DNA from: Pithys albifrons albifrons
Lineage: Eukaryota > Chordata > Aves > Passeriformes > Thamnophilidae
Reading direction: 5' to 3'
NCBI RefSeq assembly: GCF_047495875.1
Contig: NC_092463.1
Location: 33,979,724-34,043,723, forward strand
DNA: 64,000 nt
Position 1 is the stretch's first letter. Every line of letters starts with the position of its first letter. Position numbers and translations under genes: made by a program. The notes under the pieces were generated by a model that worked only from the letters and a program-made list of their open reading frames with translations, was not told the DNA's origin and did not search any database. Of this stretch, positions 36,403-50,302 are shown piece after piece.

Positions 36403-39400
36403 GATTTGGAATTTCAGATGGCCCACAAGAACATGTTATTCTTGATAGGGCTGTAAGAGGTGGTAAGAAATGGATCACAACCTATTTAGCCTTCCTAACC
36501 AAGACAGCCACACATACACGTAACCTGAGACTGTCAGAGCCTATAATGCCAAGAGCTGTAGTGCGCCAGCAGGCAGAGACACCAAACCCCGCGAGTCAGG
36601 CAGGAGAGGTCTGTGATTGCCAGGGAATACTGTCTGTGGGCTCTGTCAAGGGGAACCTCTCTGTATTCTGCTGCTGTTCTGTTTGTCTCCTTTCCAGGAC
36701 TGTTGCCTTGGCTGGGTGCAGAAGGTAGTGACGGAGAACCCTTGGCAGGGTGCTCCATGTTGCCATGTTACAAATGTGGCAGCTGCTGTATTTCTTTTGA
36801 ACTGCAAGAAATTTAAATGGAGAGGAGAAAGTGTTCATGCAGAGTGTCATTCTCCTACAAATGCCAGAGTGGCTTGGTACAGTCTTGACAGCTGATTGAT
36901 TGATTTGATTCATTGCCTGGATAAGCAAACATATGAGAGATGACAGGCTGTATAGGCTCTAAAGGCGTCTCCCATTTTGTTGCTTGCTGTAGGCTTAGAG
37001 TTAAATATAGTTAAGTATTTGGAATCAGCAAAGAGAGGGAACTAAAAGTTAAGTATTCAAATATCAGTGTGACAAGATTATTTCCAGAGTATCTACACTT
37101 TTTTCTGTTGAGGTGAAGAAAAAGATTATATATTTATTCACATTAAACAAACAGGGACAGAAGTAAGATGACAACATTTGCATGTTGCAGAGGTATTTAG
37201 AAATAGAAATGACTGTGAGTCCCTGAAAGACAAGGTAAGCTAGGTAAATCATCAACAAGATTGTGTCAAAAATTGTGTTTCAGTAGCTAAAATAAACAGG
37301 TGAAATAATTTAAGCTACTTGCCTCATCAGTAATTTTAATTTCACTGCAAGTAATAAGGAATGTATTTTTGAGCATGGCTAAAATACAGTAGCTTGAAAA
37401 AGAGTCCAGTACAGATAGGATGTTAGGAGTGAACATACTGAAGTGTGTGGAGGAAACACTGGGCTAGAGTTCTCTGGGCTTATGTCAGGTGAGGGTTGCT
37501 TAGGGCTAGACAGCACTTCTGTTTGCTGCCATACACCTGCAATTAAACTACACAAATTTTAAACTAATAAAATATTTTGTGTGCAATTCATGATTTGCTA
37601 GTTACAATTGTTTAAAATATCTGATTGTTAAGAGTATAGCAAGATTCCAGAAACTGAACCTGAAATAGAGCTTCTGTTTTCACCTTGCAGTCAGGACCTG
37701 AAATCAAGACTTCGTAGTCTTGAATGTTGAAACTCAGTAAGTGAGCACAGACAAAGGTACACCATTGTAAAGTTTACTCCTGGTATAATTTCTTAGCTTA
37801 ATATTACCCTCCCTATTTTTATTTTCTATAGTTCATGTTTGGTGAAATCTGTGTTTCAAGTGTTATATGAGGCGTGACTTGTAGCACTCTGAAATCCTTC
37901 ACAATTGTAATTTTTATAATTAGTTGAATGAGTAAGTGATGGAAAAACTTAGCTTTAAAACTAATGTACAGGTTTTTCACAGCTCACTGAGATAATTGGC
38001 TCAGTTCCAACTATTTAAAACTTTTTCAGGATCCTCCCAGTTGAAAGAAATCACAAGAGGCATTGGTTCCTGTTTTCTAAGTTTATTCATAACCATTCGT
38101 AACAGACATGTGGAAACAAATGAACACTGAGATGAAGAGTCAGTAATGCCAGTTCTGTGTGCCAGTTAACTTAAAAGTAGTCAGCTCCAGAACTATTAGA
38201 ATAGGCCCAGTTTGTAAGCATAACATTCAGATAAAGAAGACACTGGAAAAAAGTTTAAAACCTTTAATTTTCTTTGACTTAGAGGTTGGGGTTAAGGGAT
38301 AAATCTTCATTTCTTTTAGAGTTCTTTATTTCATGAAATACAGGCTTGCTTGTGAGATAACCTCTCCTGCCATGACACGTGAGTGGAACTTAACCCACTG
38401 AGATCTTCACCACTGCCACCAGTAGAGAGAGCAGTGAAATAAATGTAAATATTGAAGACCCTGGTTTTTAGAACATGTACTTTCCTTTGTAGGATTTATT
38501 ATGCACAGTTGTTTGGGGATGAATGTAGCTGGATCTCTTAGCAGTTCCAGAATGGCAGCTCAGTGTTCTGGAAAGACCTGTGGTACACTTCTAGATCATC
38601 ATGAAGAAACAGTTTCCCCATTGCTTGTGATTATTGTGGAGTCCTGGAAAGTCATCAGAAATCTGAATCAGTGTAACTTGTTCATTTTTCTGTGAATGAC
38701 TGTATTTCTTTCAAAAGCTTGAGGGTACTTTACATCTCTTTACCTTACCACAAATCTGAGCTAATAAACCTGTCGTGGCTGAGTTGGTACCATGTAACTT
38801 AGGTGGTATCTACCTTGGTGTTTCCTGACCTAAGCTTATATAGTGGCATTAGAGTGTATAAAGTCAGTGAAGATTGATCAAGATTTAATATATGTGCCTC
38901 AGTGCTAGTCCTGCTCTATGCAAGTGCTGGTGTTGCTTATATGACATCTCTGCTTTATGGTCCAGATTTAGCAGGGCTCTTCAGTTCAAACTGAGCTCCT
39001 GCCATGAGCACCACCTGCATCTGGGCAAGTAAGACCTACCAGTAAGAGTATGCGATAGCCTGGGTTGAACCCAGTGAGCAGAATGGACTGTGTCGATTGA
39101 TGTGTTGCACTGCCTGCTCCATTATAAATGTCGGGGGGGGGTTTCTTCTGTTATCTGAGGAGGAATTTTTAATCATTTATTTGACTTCTAATAATGGAAA
39201 GTTTATTGTAAAAAGAAAACAATAGTAGTGGTAGTTGCTTTTTAAACAATCTCTAAGGTTTATCTTAGTGCACTTCCTTGACCACTTCTGCTATTGGGTG
39301 TTTGTTTTCTTTTTTTCTAGATAAGAGTTGAAAATTTCTCCTTAAAATGTTTCTTTTTTAAACAGTCTGTTCTGTACTGGTAGTTCTAAGGAGGCTTAAG

Positions 39401-39979
39401 AGTAATAGTACAAAAAAAGATATCTAAAGAAAATACTTAAGTTTTGGACAAAGAGGAACTGTCCTATTTTTAAGGATTATTGCAAGCACTTTCAGTAATA
39501 CTGTCTTTCCCCCACTTCCATGAAGAATTTTCCCATAACCAGCAAGAATTCACATTCAGTGAATTGAAAATTATAAACAAATGGATATGTTTACTTCATA
39601 ATGAGATTTGGGGAAAAGTAGTTAAAGTAAAATAGCTGTGTTACCATCTTAACAGTATTTATTTATACTAGATATTTGAGTATTTTGTCCTAGATTAAAC
39701 AAAAATTCTGGTGTCCACCTTTTATCTTTTTTCCAAATACACCTTTTTGGCTTTTTAGTGTTTTGCCTTCTTTAAAGAGACTGGACTATTGGTTCTGATG
39801 GCTCAGTCAGCAGCGTGCTGTGCTGACAGTGTGCATGGTGACCACCCAGGCCAGGGGCTGCAGGTGTGCACAGCTGATACTGCAGGCTACAAGCTGGGTG
39901 TTAAACAGGATAAGGAAAGAGGCAAACCCAGTGAGGTGGGGTAGTGTTTCTTTTCCTTACACAGATGACTGAGCTGTGA

Positions 39980-40790
39980 TATCTCCTTAGAACGTTCACA
40001 CACAGCCCGAAAGTATTCATCTCTTGTTGATGGACCATAATGGACTCATCTATGCTAATGTTAAGGGGCAGCTGCAACATCTTAGAAGATGTCAGAGACT
40101 CCCAAAGTATGCCATGACTCACAGTGTTATATCATTCAGTGTAAAACTCACTGCTCCAGGGACAGCACCAGAGGCATTCCCATGTGAGCTTGAGCATATA
40201 TAAACCCTGAGTTTTAGGGCTTCCATCACAATTAGGGCTTCCACCACCACCTTGATGCATCTGGAGTGCAACCACCACTTTGACTGGACTACAACCACGA
40301 CTTTAACCAACAAAGATTGAAATTGCAACAACCAACTTGCTGGATCCAACAGGTGTCTTGCCAGTCTTTCCAGTCACCTGGGAGTGTGCAGCCCTGTTCT
40401 GACTGCCTGTGCCAGAACCACAGCCTCACTCCAGCCCCATGTAAGCATTTCCTGGTATGGCATCCCAACTATCCACCATTTCCTGCTAGTGCTGACTCTC
40501 CAGCCATTCCTACCAGGATTTCTAGTCGTGGTGGAGGCAAACTGTGTGAAAGGGCAGCCATCCTGTCTCTGTCCTGGGGCTACATGTGTTTTTCCCAGGT
40601 GGAGGAGGGCAGCTGCCATCTGGATTTGGTCCGGTGGGCAGGGCTTGGAAAGTTTCTCCTCATCAGTTGGTTTTATCCAGTTTTATCAGTATTGTTATCA
40701 GCATTCCTCTTGGTAAAGAGTTATTTTTTCACTTCCATCTGGGTGTATTTGGTCTCTCTCTTTGTACTAGAGAAATAAGAAGTATTGAAT
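39980..40790 (+). mobile_element. Possible solitary LTR-like block
   Basis: This is a moderately GC-rich block of about 0.8 kb in AT-rich surroundings. A TATATAAA box at 40197-40204 sits about 40 bases downstream of a CCAGGG-type region. It is followed by C/A-rich triplet sequence (CCACCACC, CAACCACCAC), with a short tandem duplication of TTAGGGCTTCCA at about 40218-40245. The block ends with a T-rich section and AATAAG near 40775. The layout resembles the U3-R-U5 of an endogenous retrovirus LTR. I could not fix TG...CA ends, a target duplication or any internal retroviral sequence, so it could equally be an unrelated promoter-like region. A 153-codon frame inside it (40317-40778) has no recognisable domain. 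Confidence 0.3.
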
Positions 40791-41164
40791 CCAAGGAAGG
40801 GGAGTTCAGTTTGAGATCTCCAGCCCTCCAAATTGTCTCAAACTCAGACATAATTGCAGTATCTTTATTAAACTTTATTTTAAACTCATGTTCTTATTTT
40901 TATGTTATTAAATCATATTGATTTAAGTATTTAATAATCTAATTATGAAAGGGAATAGTTTAAAGATTCCTGTGCATAAATGGACATCCTTATATTCAAT
41001 AAGTAAATAGCTACAACTGAATTTTAATCTCAACATATTTTCATCATCTCTGCTACCAGAATAAAATAATGCCATTTATGGCTCAGTATGGTGCTTGCAA
41101 GGCCCAACTTCAGAGCTTTGCACATAGAGCTGTGATGAATAACTGGTTATTGTTTAACTGCTCA

Positions 41165-42720
41165 CAGGAGACTCTTCTGTCCCAGGTGATTCTATCAGCA
41201 TGCAAACTAAAGGGGACAGATACACCAGACTGGATTTCTTCCTAATATCTAATCCAAACCCACCCTCTTTCAAGTTAAAGCCATTCACTCTTGTCCTATC
41301 ACTACATGCTCTTGTAGAAAGTCCTTCTCTATCTGTCTTGTGGGCTTCCTTCAGGTGCTGGAAGACCACAGTTAGGTAACCCCAAAGCCTTCTCTTTTCC
41401 AGGCTGAAAAAAAACAATTCAGGCTTTCTTTATAGGAGAGGTACTTCAGCCCTCTGATCATCTTGGTAGTCTCCTCTGGACTTACTCCAGCAGGTCAATA
41501 TCCTTCCTGTGCTGGAAGCCCAAGAGCTGGATGCAGTACTCAGATGGGGTCTCACCAGAGCAATTTAGAGGGAAAGAATTCCCTCCCTTGACCTGCTGGC
41601 CATGCTTCTTTTAATGCATCACAGGACACAATTGGCTTTCTGGGCTGCAAGCCCACACTGCCAGGTTATGTCCAGCCTCTCACCCACCAGCACTCCTAAG
41701 TCCTTCTTGTCAGGGCTGCTCTCAGTCCTTTCATCCCCAGCCTGTATTGATACCTGGTGTTGCCTCAACCCAGGTACAGCACCTTGTACATGGTCTCATT
41801 AAACCTCAGGAGGTTCCCACAGCTGTTCAGTTCCCTCTGGGTGGCATCCCATCTTTCAGGTGTGGAAACTGGACCATTCAGTTTGGTGTTATCTGCAAAC
41901 TTGCTGAAGATGCATGCAGTCCCTCATCTATGTCTTAAATGGAGATATTAAATAGCACTGGTCCCTGTGCAGACCTCTGAGGGAAACCACTGATCACTGA
42001 TGTCCCTTGGGACTCTGAGCTATTGACCACTACCTTTTGGATGTGACCACCAACCAATTTCTTATCCACCAAACAGTCCATGGATCAAATCCATCTTTCT
42101 CTCATTTAGAGAGAAGGATGTTGTCGGGGATTGAGCCAAAGGCTTTCCAGAAGTCCAGCTAAGTGACATTTATAGCTCTTCCCTTGTCCACTGATGGAAT
42201 CACTCCAGTGTAGAAAACCAGTGGGTTGGTCAGGCAGGACTTAGCCTGTGTGAAGCCTTGCAGGCTGTTCCAAATCACCTCCCTGTCCTCCACGTGCCTT
42301 ACTGTAGCTTCTAAGAGGATCTGTTCCATGACCTTACCAGGCACAAAGGAGAGGCTGACAGGTTGGTAGTTGCCAGGGTCCTCCTTTTTACTGTTTTTAA
42401 AAGTGGGTGCAATGCTTCCTTTTTTCTAATTACCTGGGACTTCCCCTGACTGCCGTGACTCCAGTGCCACAGACAGTGGCTTAGTAACTGTATCAGCCAA
42501 TACCCTCAGGACTCTGGGATGCATCTCATCAGGGCCCACACACTTACATATGTTCAGGCTCTTCAGGTGGTCATGAACCTGATCTTTACTTAAAAAAAGA
42601 GGCTGTCATTGAAGACTGAGGCCAAAAGGTTTTTGAAAACCTCAGCCATCTCCTCGTTCGTTGTTACCAGTTTTCCAGCATTGTATATCGGGGGGTACAC
42701 CTCTTCTGACCCTGAATCCT
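41165..42720 (-). mobile_element. CR1 LINE, long antisense copy
   Basis: About 1.55 kb of CR1 in reverse orientation. On the + strand it shows TCCAGCAGGTCAATATCCTT, TCAGATGGGGTCTCACCAGA, CAGGACACAATTGGCTTTCTGG, TCTGCAAACTTGCTGAAGATGC, GGATTGAGCCAAAGGCTTTCC and ATCTCATCAGGGCCCACAC. The last of these is the complement of the CR1 'DGPDG/MHPRVL' region of the reverse transcriptase. The order on the - strand runs from the middle of the reverse transcriptase to just short of the 3' end. The 3' terminal ATTCT repeats are missing at the left edge. Many stops and frameshifts break it. Confidence 0.92.
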
Positions 42721-45700
42721 CAAGTTTGGAATTGTTGCTTTTAGCTATGTTGTTTTAGGCATTTCAGGTACTGGACAATGAGCTAACACAGAACAGAACA
42801 ACTTCTTTATTTTTTTTTTATCTTCCCTGTTTTACTATATGTTTTTGAGGTGGCTTCTTTTAACAGTGTTTGGTAGGCTGTGTTGAGCAGGGCAGAAAAT
42901 ACCTCAGTTTCCTGAAGGATCACAAGTTATGTGATTTCTCATGTCTGGGGCTGAATGAGACATGAGCAGAGGAAGACAGGACATTGAGGCCCTGGGGGCT
43001 GTGCGTTGGTTCTGGAGGATTATCTACATGTCAGCAGGTCTGTGTGCATTTAGCTGTGGAGCAATGCAGCATTGCAAAGCAAGGGATTGTTCCAAGCCAT
43101 GCTGTGAGGTTGAATTTCTTAAATCCTGTCATTATTTGATGATGCAAACCAGGGGTCACAGGTCCCTAATAATGCAGAGGTCACTGGAGTGGTTTACATA
43201 AGAAATAAAGTGGTTTACATAAGAAATGCATTGTTCATAGATAGAATATATGATTAGGAAAATGGAGTATAGTTGTTCATGATTCTTGTGGCTTTTCATC
43301 AGGCTGGCAGGAAAGATCTGAAATGTGTTAGCATCTTTCATAGGCATACTTTGTCATATGTAAAAGTGCAGCTAGCTGAGATGGATTGTAGACTTGCTTC
43401 GTGTGCACTGCAACCAAGGATCCATGTAAGCTGTCAAACTGGGCCTCTGTGGGATGCTGTGAATTGTTTCAGATGTTGTTAGCTAAGAAACTAAACACGT
43501 TCTTTTCCCGAACTAAATGAAATACAAGAAAACTAAGATTAAAGAATGTTATCTTTTTAGAGCTATGAAAAAAATCCCAGACATCCCCATAAGAAATAAG
43601 AAAAGCTGAAAATCAAGACATCCTTGTAAGGATTGCCCTTGAAAGGAATGGTTCTTGACATCTGCTCTAAGTACAGTTGTTCTAATCTGTGATAGAACTA
43701 ATAATTTCAGAGAAGTCTAAATTGAGGTATCAATTTTCAAAGGTATTTAGCTTTTTGTTGTTTTAACTCTTCCCCTCTCTTGGTTATGCTTGGCCTTCTA
43801 TCCTTTGCCTTCCCATTGTGGAATTTTTAATGGTTTTATAGTGAAAGAAGATAGAAGAAAATCTTCTTCGTGGAAATACTTGATGGTAAAAACCCCACAC
43901 AAATCAAACTTCAGCATCTACAATAACAAGAGCCCAAAGAAAAAATTCCATCAGGTGTTTAGTATTCATAGCTTCAAGGAATTAAATTTTTTCATTGGGT
44001 ACAAACAATTAGAAGTACTGCTAATGCTATATCTCCAAAGATTTGAATGTCTTTAATGGCTTGATGTTTTTCTTCTGAAGTTCACCTGATCACTGCAGTG
44101 ATCACACTGACAGTGTGACTGAGTTGAAATTCAAGCATGTTAGAATGTTAGATTAAAACCCAGTACACAATTTGTAGCCCAAGGCCTCGCAAATACTGTG
44201 AAATTTAAATGATAAATCATTTGAGAGAGGCATAACCCACTAGACTAATGGATACACAGAAAAAAATGGCTCATTTAATTGCGGTTAGAAAATGTGAGAG
44301 AGCTTGTGGGGCGTTTAGAAGTTCATGGCATTCAGAGAAGCTCTAACATAAATTTTACAACATTAGTAACTGTGGTGCAGAATGCTTCAGGTCTTCAAGA
44401 ACAGTTTCTGTGTCATTTAATCTATTCTTAAATCTCTCAAGAACCAATCTGTGCACTTTCCTTGCCCTCACTGTTCTTACAAAGGGATTATTTGTGAGGG
44501 TTCACCTCTCTAAGTCTTGGGAAATTTGTGCTCTGTTTCTTATGATTTCCTCACAGTTATTTTTCTTGTGCAGTGCTATTCTTTATCTTTTAGCCCTCTG
44601 ATGTTTGTTTTTCTGGTTTATTTATATAAACATACCAGCAGCAACTCTCTAATTTTTTTTCTTTTCTCAGCTAATTAAGAAAGCTCTTTTCACTTCCTCT
44701 GGGATGTCTTGCAGCCTTTGGTTTTGTATGAGATTTTCACATTGCATCTTACAATAAAAATTGCCATTGGTAGATACATTTCATAACTTGTTCTAAACTG
44801 TTGCGCCTCAGCCTTTGTATTTCTGTTGCCAAACTTTTCAAAGATAAAATGAAAATTATCTCAAACAATGATGTGATCAGGGCCTTCTCAGCTACCTCCA
44901 CTTTTCTGGAACTGTTACTGTTCATGACACCTTCTGTGGCAGTAGAAAATAAGCAGTTGTGTAAATTAAAAGGATATAACACTGACTTAGGAATGCCCTG
45001 CTTATTTTTGGAATGTAATTTGTTGTTCTCGTGGGTTTAAAAAAAACTAATTTCGATCTGGACGTGCATGAAAAGCATTAGCTGTCTCTGATACTGTGTA
45101 TCCTGTGCATCTTACTTTCATCAGCACAATATTTTGAACATGTTAAAATACAGTATGTATAAAAGAAACAATTTTTTCTTCATGTCGCTATTTTAGCTCT
45201 TTTAATGCTCCATTTAAGTAAAATGTTTTGTTGCCGCTTTTTGCACAGCTCTGGGCTCAGAATATGTGAATCTGTGGAGAGGATGGCACATTTTCTGTCC
45301 CCTGACCCTGCCCACACCCAAGCAAGTCTTTGAGTGCTGTAAATGCCACCGTGCCCTCACTCAGTTTTAAAAATTGCTTCCACTATGGCATGTTTGTGCA
45401 TGTTTGTGCACAACCTACTAATAACTCTATTAAGGTGCTGCAACTACTTCTGTTGTTAAATAATTGTGGGTTAAAACTAAAAGTGTTGCAGTTTTATGAT
45501 TTCATGCTATCATGTCCACTTCTGGCAGGATGAAGCTTAAAATGGAAAGGAAAAGGGAAGCAAATTTAAGCTGATGTGCATCAATGTCTTGCAATTCTGA
45601 AAATGGTTTTTAGATTATGTGCCATGGGAGAGCAAGGCTTATATGATCAAAAGACAGTGTCATCCTTCAGTTTTTCCATTGGTCTGTCAGGTTCCCCCTG

Positions 45701-48019
45701 TTAAACCTATTCAAGCCTCATATGAAAAATATAACAGTGTAATAGGAAAGTAAACACAATGTAACAGATGAAAATTTTGAAGTTATCTATAAATTTAAAT
45801 GAGCATTAACAACCAGGCAAAGAGAAGACTCAGATTATGAGCCCCAGTGAGGAGAAGGCAGCTTGGTGTTGTCTGGTGCTTTCACATGCATGGCTTTGTA
45901 GTAGCTTTAGCTCTTTTCCTTGTGTGGATATCAAGGGGAGTCTGGATTTATCATGGTGATAGTGAATGGCATTTAGATCTTAGGGATCTTAGATCTTAGG
46001 CATTTAGTTCTTAGGAAGCCAGCCTGCTTTATTTCTGCTACTCACAGACCATGTATTTCCTCAGCAGTTACAAGTATTTGCAGTTTGCATGCAGACTTGT
46101 AATTCTTTTTATTCTACAAATACATCAGATATTTGTGTGCAGATATGCAAATAGTATAAGTGCTGCTCTTAAAATTAATTTGCCGTCTTTTTTGATAGAT
46201 CCGGAGAAGGTGCTACAAAATTTCTGTAATGTGCCATCTGTTTTATGTGTATTTTCTGGTTGACATGCACTCACTTAAAAAATGTGACAGTAGCAGACTA
46301 AAAAAAAGCAGGCTATTTATCTCTGATGCTACTGTTCATGGAACCCATAAAATACCTTAAAATCATTTTAATATTAAGAGAATCAATCTTCTGGTGCTAT
46401 CTCATTCCTTAGCCTTCTGTAAAGTATGTGTATAGGGGAGGAACTCTCTGTTTATAGGAGAACAGGCTTTTAAAGAGAGATGTTTTGAGGTCTGAGAAAA
46501 AATTATTACCTTCTTATATCCTAACACCTAAGCTTCCTTATCAGAGTTCATGTTGTGAAGTCAGCAGTAGGTAAAAGAACATGCTCATTGCTGTCTGTAT
46601 AAGGTTGGACTTATAGAATCAAAATACTTGAATCCTGCAATATTTGCATGCAGCATATGGAACAGAACCACCTGAATCTGAAATGAGACTTCTGAATAAT
46701 GTTTTACTGCAAGCAAAACCAGGCTAGAATACAATGCTGTGCCAGATCAGTACTTTCCAGAACATCCCAAGTGTGCAAAATATTTTTTGTATTTATTAGC
46801 TGTTGGATGAATCTCTTATAAAACGAAAATATGTAAATAATCCTATAAAAGGAAGGGTAAGGAAGAGAGATCTGCTGTGTAAAGTCTCAGAAGTACTACA
46901 GGCAGATGAAGAGGTCCTAAGAAAAAGAACTGAATTTAGGAGATGCTACCACTAAAAGACAAAGATAGAAGAAGGTAATAACTTTTACTTCAGAGCATAT
47001 TTTTCAAAGCTGTAGTAGTCCATGTATTTTGAAACTAATAGTGTATCACTACTAGTGACTACCTTCATGAGTGTAGCATTTTTGTTGTCAAGATGATTTT
47101 TATCAACCAGTAGTTACAACTAATCTAAAAGCACTTCTGAATTCTGGGAACCAAAAGGAAAATCTGGCCGGTAAGAGTAGTTTTCTGGAATTGCGTATTT
47201 ACATATAGGGGGCATAAACTTTATTACTAATTTGCTTTACCAAACTATAGATATTCCTTCATTTTTTGAGGACAGTTACTGCATTTTTTTCTAAAACATA
47301 TGATATGAAAATGGCAGTTAACAGCTATAGATTTGGAAGTGCTTTTATCTAAAGAGGGACTTCTTTTTAACTGGGAATACATTGTGTGGAGTAAGAGATT
47401 ATATGACATTTTTAAAGAACTACATGGTTTTCAAATTCTAGGACATATTAAAAATATTAAAAAGGATATATGTCACAACAGATTATGTCCTTCTTCTACC
47501 TGAAGGAAATAATAGTTTACCTTCAGAGTTAAAGGACTTCTCATTTTGGAAATAAACAGGCTAATAATCCATTTTTCTTCAGTATGGTCTCATTTAAAAC
47601 TTTGCTAAAGAAAGCAAAAGAAAAAAAACACATGGACAAATTTAGAAGTTCACAAATGCCAAGTGGGAAGGCTTCACAACTGTTGTAAATTGGATGTTTG
47701 CACATTAGAGTGTGAATGCTGATTTTAACCTTTCCGTCGGGAATTTCATACGCTGTGTAATTGACAGGTGAGAACTATTTTCCTCTATTAGCTTCCCACC
47801 TCTGTTGCTTCCTAGGCACAAGACTAGACAGGAGTCAGAAACAGAACATCAGTAATAGAAACCAGAAGCTGAAAGTAGGACGAATGTTGGGGAAACTGGA
47901 GCTATTGCTAAATCCTGTTTGGTTTTGCTACATGTAACAGCTCACTTGGAAGTCGAACCGTTTAATGGATGTTTCAGGATGTCTTCTTAGTGTTAGACAT
48001 CAGATCAGTGATTATGGGG
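42721..48019. other. AT-rich non-coding stretch
   Basis: No gene or recognisable transposon is seen in about 5.3 kb. A direct repeat TAAGAAATNNAGTGGTTTACA-like unit occurs around 43188-43225 (GTGGTTTACATAAGAAAT twice). A good acceptor at 46198 opens a 20-codon frame that ends in a stop without a convincing donor. I do not call it. Confidence 0.5.
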
Positions 48020-48420
48020 TCCAAACCACCTCGTTGGGGGTGCATGTGTGTGTGGTGGGGAGGGGTCGAGCTTCATGGAGGTGTGATGGTGTCATATGCC
48101 TCATGGCAGGGTCTGGAGCCCACACAGGGAGGCCCCAGAGCAGCTGCCAGTCACAAACAGCCTGAGAAAACTGTAACACCCCACAGCTCCTGGAGCCCCT
48201 GAGCCAGCTCAGATTGGCAGGGACAGTGGGAGCAATGCCCCTCACCCTGATCTGAGACCCCAGGGTGGACAGTGGATCAGAAGCCCCATCCAGGGGGTTT
48301 GGCTGTAGGGACCAGAGCAGTTAAAACCAGAGGTTTTGGGGTGCCACATGTCATGGCCCTGACCAGGATGTAAGAGCTGGTTTGCCCAAAGTCTCAGTGG
48401 TAGCTCTCCCTCCCACTTTT
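48020..48420. other. GC-rich block, possibly an old LTR or repeat
   Basis: The block is markedly GC-richer than its surroundings, with phrases such as GGAGGCCCCAGAGCAGCTGCC and CATCCAGGGGGTTTGGCTGT. It resembles avian long-terminal-repeat or satellite-like sequence in style. I could not find ends, a polyadenylation signal or a target duplication. Its open frames on both strands (47965-48245) look compositional. Confidence 0.25.
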
Positions 48421-49248
48421 GCCTTCTCTCTTCTTGCTCCCTCTGCTGCTTTTTCTTTACTCCTTTCTTGATGCGTTGGGTGGCTTGGAGCTGGAGGGAT
48501 TGGGTTTGACTTAAGTGTAGTGAATTGGTTGAATATTGCCTTGGGTGTTGTAGATTGATATGTACTGAGTTAGTATTTGGTTTCTTAAAAACATTTCTAG
48601 TACCTTACAGACTGTCATTGTGTGTGCAATACTCCATGGAGCAAAAGTGCTTTAGGGAGCTATTTTTGTTGTCATTTGCCTTGTCTTCAAGGAAGTTCAT
48701 CTGGGGGGTGTAATGCAGATCTGAGACTCAGCCACTTGGTGTATATGTAGGGGGCCAGCCAACAGTTCTGTATCTCGCCATAAACCATGCACTCAACAAT
48801 ACTTAAAATACTAGCTTTTATATTTTTGGAGGGTTAAAAAACCACAAAATTCATTTTGAAGCATAACAATAAACTCTTGTGTGGGGATTGTGTTCGTGTA
48901 GATGTCTGATGCAAAAATATCCCTTGGTTGTGCTTTAAAGAGGAGTTAGGTGTGGCCATGGTGTGTAGTACGATTTGTGGCTGCAATGCAAAGTTTTCTT
49001 CTATCTTTTCTTCCCTCAACCTTAAAGCATCATTGATCACCCTGATACTTCTGTCATACCATCAAAGGGTGTCACCCTTCTATCTCCTACTTAAAGCAAA
49101 TAACTTGCATTTCAATCGGGGGATGGATTTTTTTAAAATATGTGCAGTGTTGATTTATGGTTTTCTAAGCTTTGAGAGCTATAGTACCTGCTATGCTTGG
49201 TAGCTCCCACTCTGTATTTATTGCTGAACATTTGTTTTATTTGTTTAG

Positions 49249-49296
49249 GGCAAGAGTTTGCAAGATGTAGAGGAGTATGGCTGTGCTTGTATGCAG
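49249..49296 (+). CDS. Possible 48-nt exon (very weak)
   Basis: A good acceptor (TTTGTTTTATTTGTTTAG) leads into a frame reading GKSLQDVEEYGCACMQ, followed by a poor donor (GCAG|GTCGAG). The frame continues open beyond this to 49509. A second frame (phase 1 to 1) is also open. No domain is recognised. Confidence 0.14.
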
Positions 49297-50302
49297 GTCG
49301 AGGTCTTATTCCAGCCTATTCAATTGAATTACTTCCTCTTGCTGGAAACTCCTATTGCTGTGAATGCTAGTCATTTAACTGACAGTTATAACCAAATGTT
49401 AGTATTAACTAAACTATTGGAATTCTTGGTTGTTAAAAGTGCGTTTGAAATTTTTCACATTTATTTGAAGTATCTGTGTTTTCTGAATCTGGCTAGAACA
49501 GTAACCTAAGAAGAGACTTGCTTACAAATTTGCAGCTTTCCAGTGTTCTAACTCTCCTACAAACCAAGAAGAAAACCAGAAAGGCAAGGCTGGTACCTTT
49601 TTCAACGTTTCTAGATACTTGATGTTGAGCTAGTCTTTTTAGCTGAAGTTTGTATTGCTAACCTCTGCTAGCTAATGGGAAAGTTTGCAGTTTTAAAATC
49701 CAAGAGTATTGTAATATTATAGTTATTTTGAGACAAATAAAACAAAGACTGTCTCTGGCAAATCTAGGCATTCATTTTAAACATTTATTTGAAAAACATT
49801 TTGTTTTTTTAAACATCATGCGTTTACAGGCAAATAATGGCCACTTTTACTAAGATAATTTTATGTTGTCATTTTTTATTTTCCCTTTAAAAAAGTTTTG
49901 AGACAGTCACACTAATTTTCTTGATATATCATTGTGATTACTTTCAATGAGGAGATTGGAGAAGACAGTAGAAGAAATGCAGCATGTTTGGATTAAATAT
50001 TTAATGCTTAAGGAATGCTTATCAGTAGTGAAAGAATAGTATTGACTATAATTTTTATTCAAGATACGCTGTGTTAGTGTAGGAGATACACTGATAAATC
50101 AGTAGTGTAGGATTTATGATAAGACAGTGGGTAAAGTGTTCTGTTTGCTACTCGGTTACCAAACTTGACAAGAGGCAAATACAAGCTATCAAAAATCTAC
50201 TTTAGGTGAGAATTTTTTCTCCCATAAAATCTAAAGTGTAGGTTGTTTGCCAGTCTGCTGATCTTGGAGTTACTCCTTTTGCTCAAGAGTAAAGAGATCC
50301 CC

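Larger units (their letters stand above)
33956..39780. other. AT-rich non-coding stretch
   Basis: No transposon is recognised in about 5.8 kb. It contains a small ATA/ATG repeat (about 36287-36304), a TA microsatellite (about 36378-36402) and a GC-richer patch at about 36540-36800 whose overlapping open frames on both strands look compositional. One antisense exon-like interval is listed at 35636-35691. Confidence 0.5.

Noticed and set aside
36540..36895. Overlapping open frames on both strands
   Set aside because: Five frames are open in the same GC-richer patch on both strands, which points to composition and not coding. None resembles a known protein.
39783..39860. A tRNA-like or SINE sequence (TGGCTCAGTCAG resembles an A box)
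   Set aside because: No B box at the expected distance, no cloverleaf, no tail or target duplication.
40317..40778. A 153-codon protein gene
   Set aside because: No domain, several overlapping frames open in the same GC-rich block, and composition typical of repeat-derived sequence.
46199..46263. An exon starting after a good acceptor (frame PEKVLQNFCNVPSVLC)
   Set aside because: It ends in a stop after 20 codons and the only donor candidate (GTTGAC) is poor.
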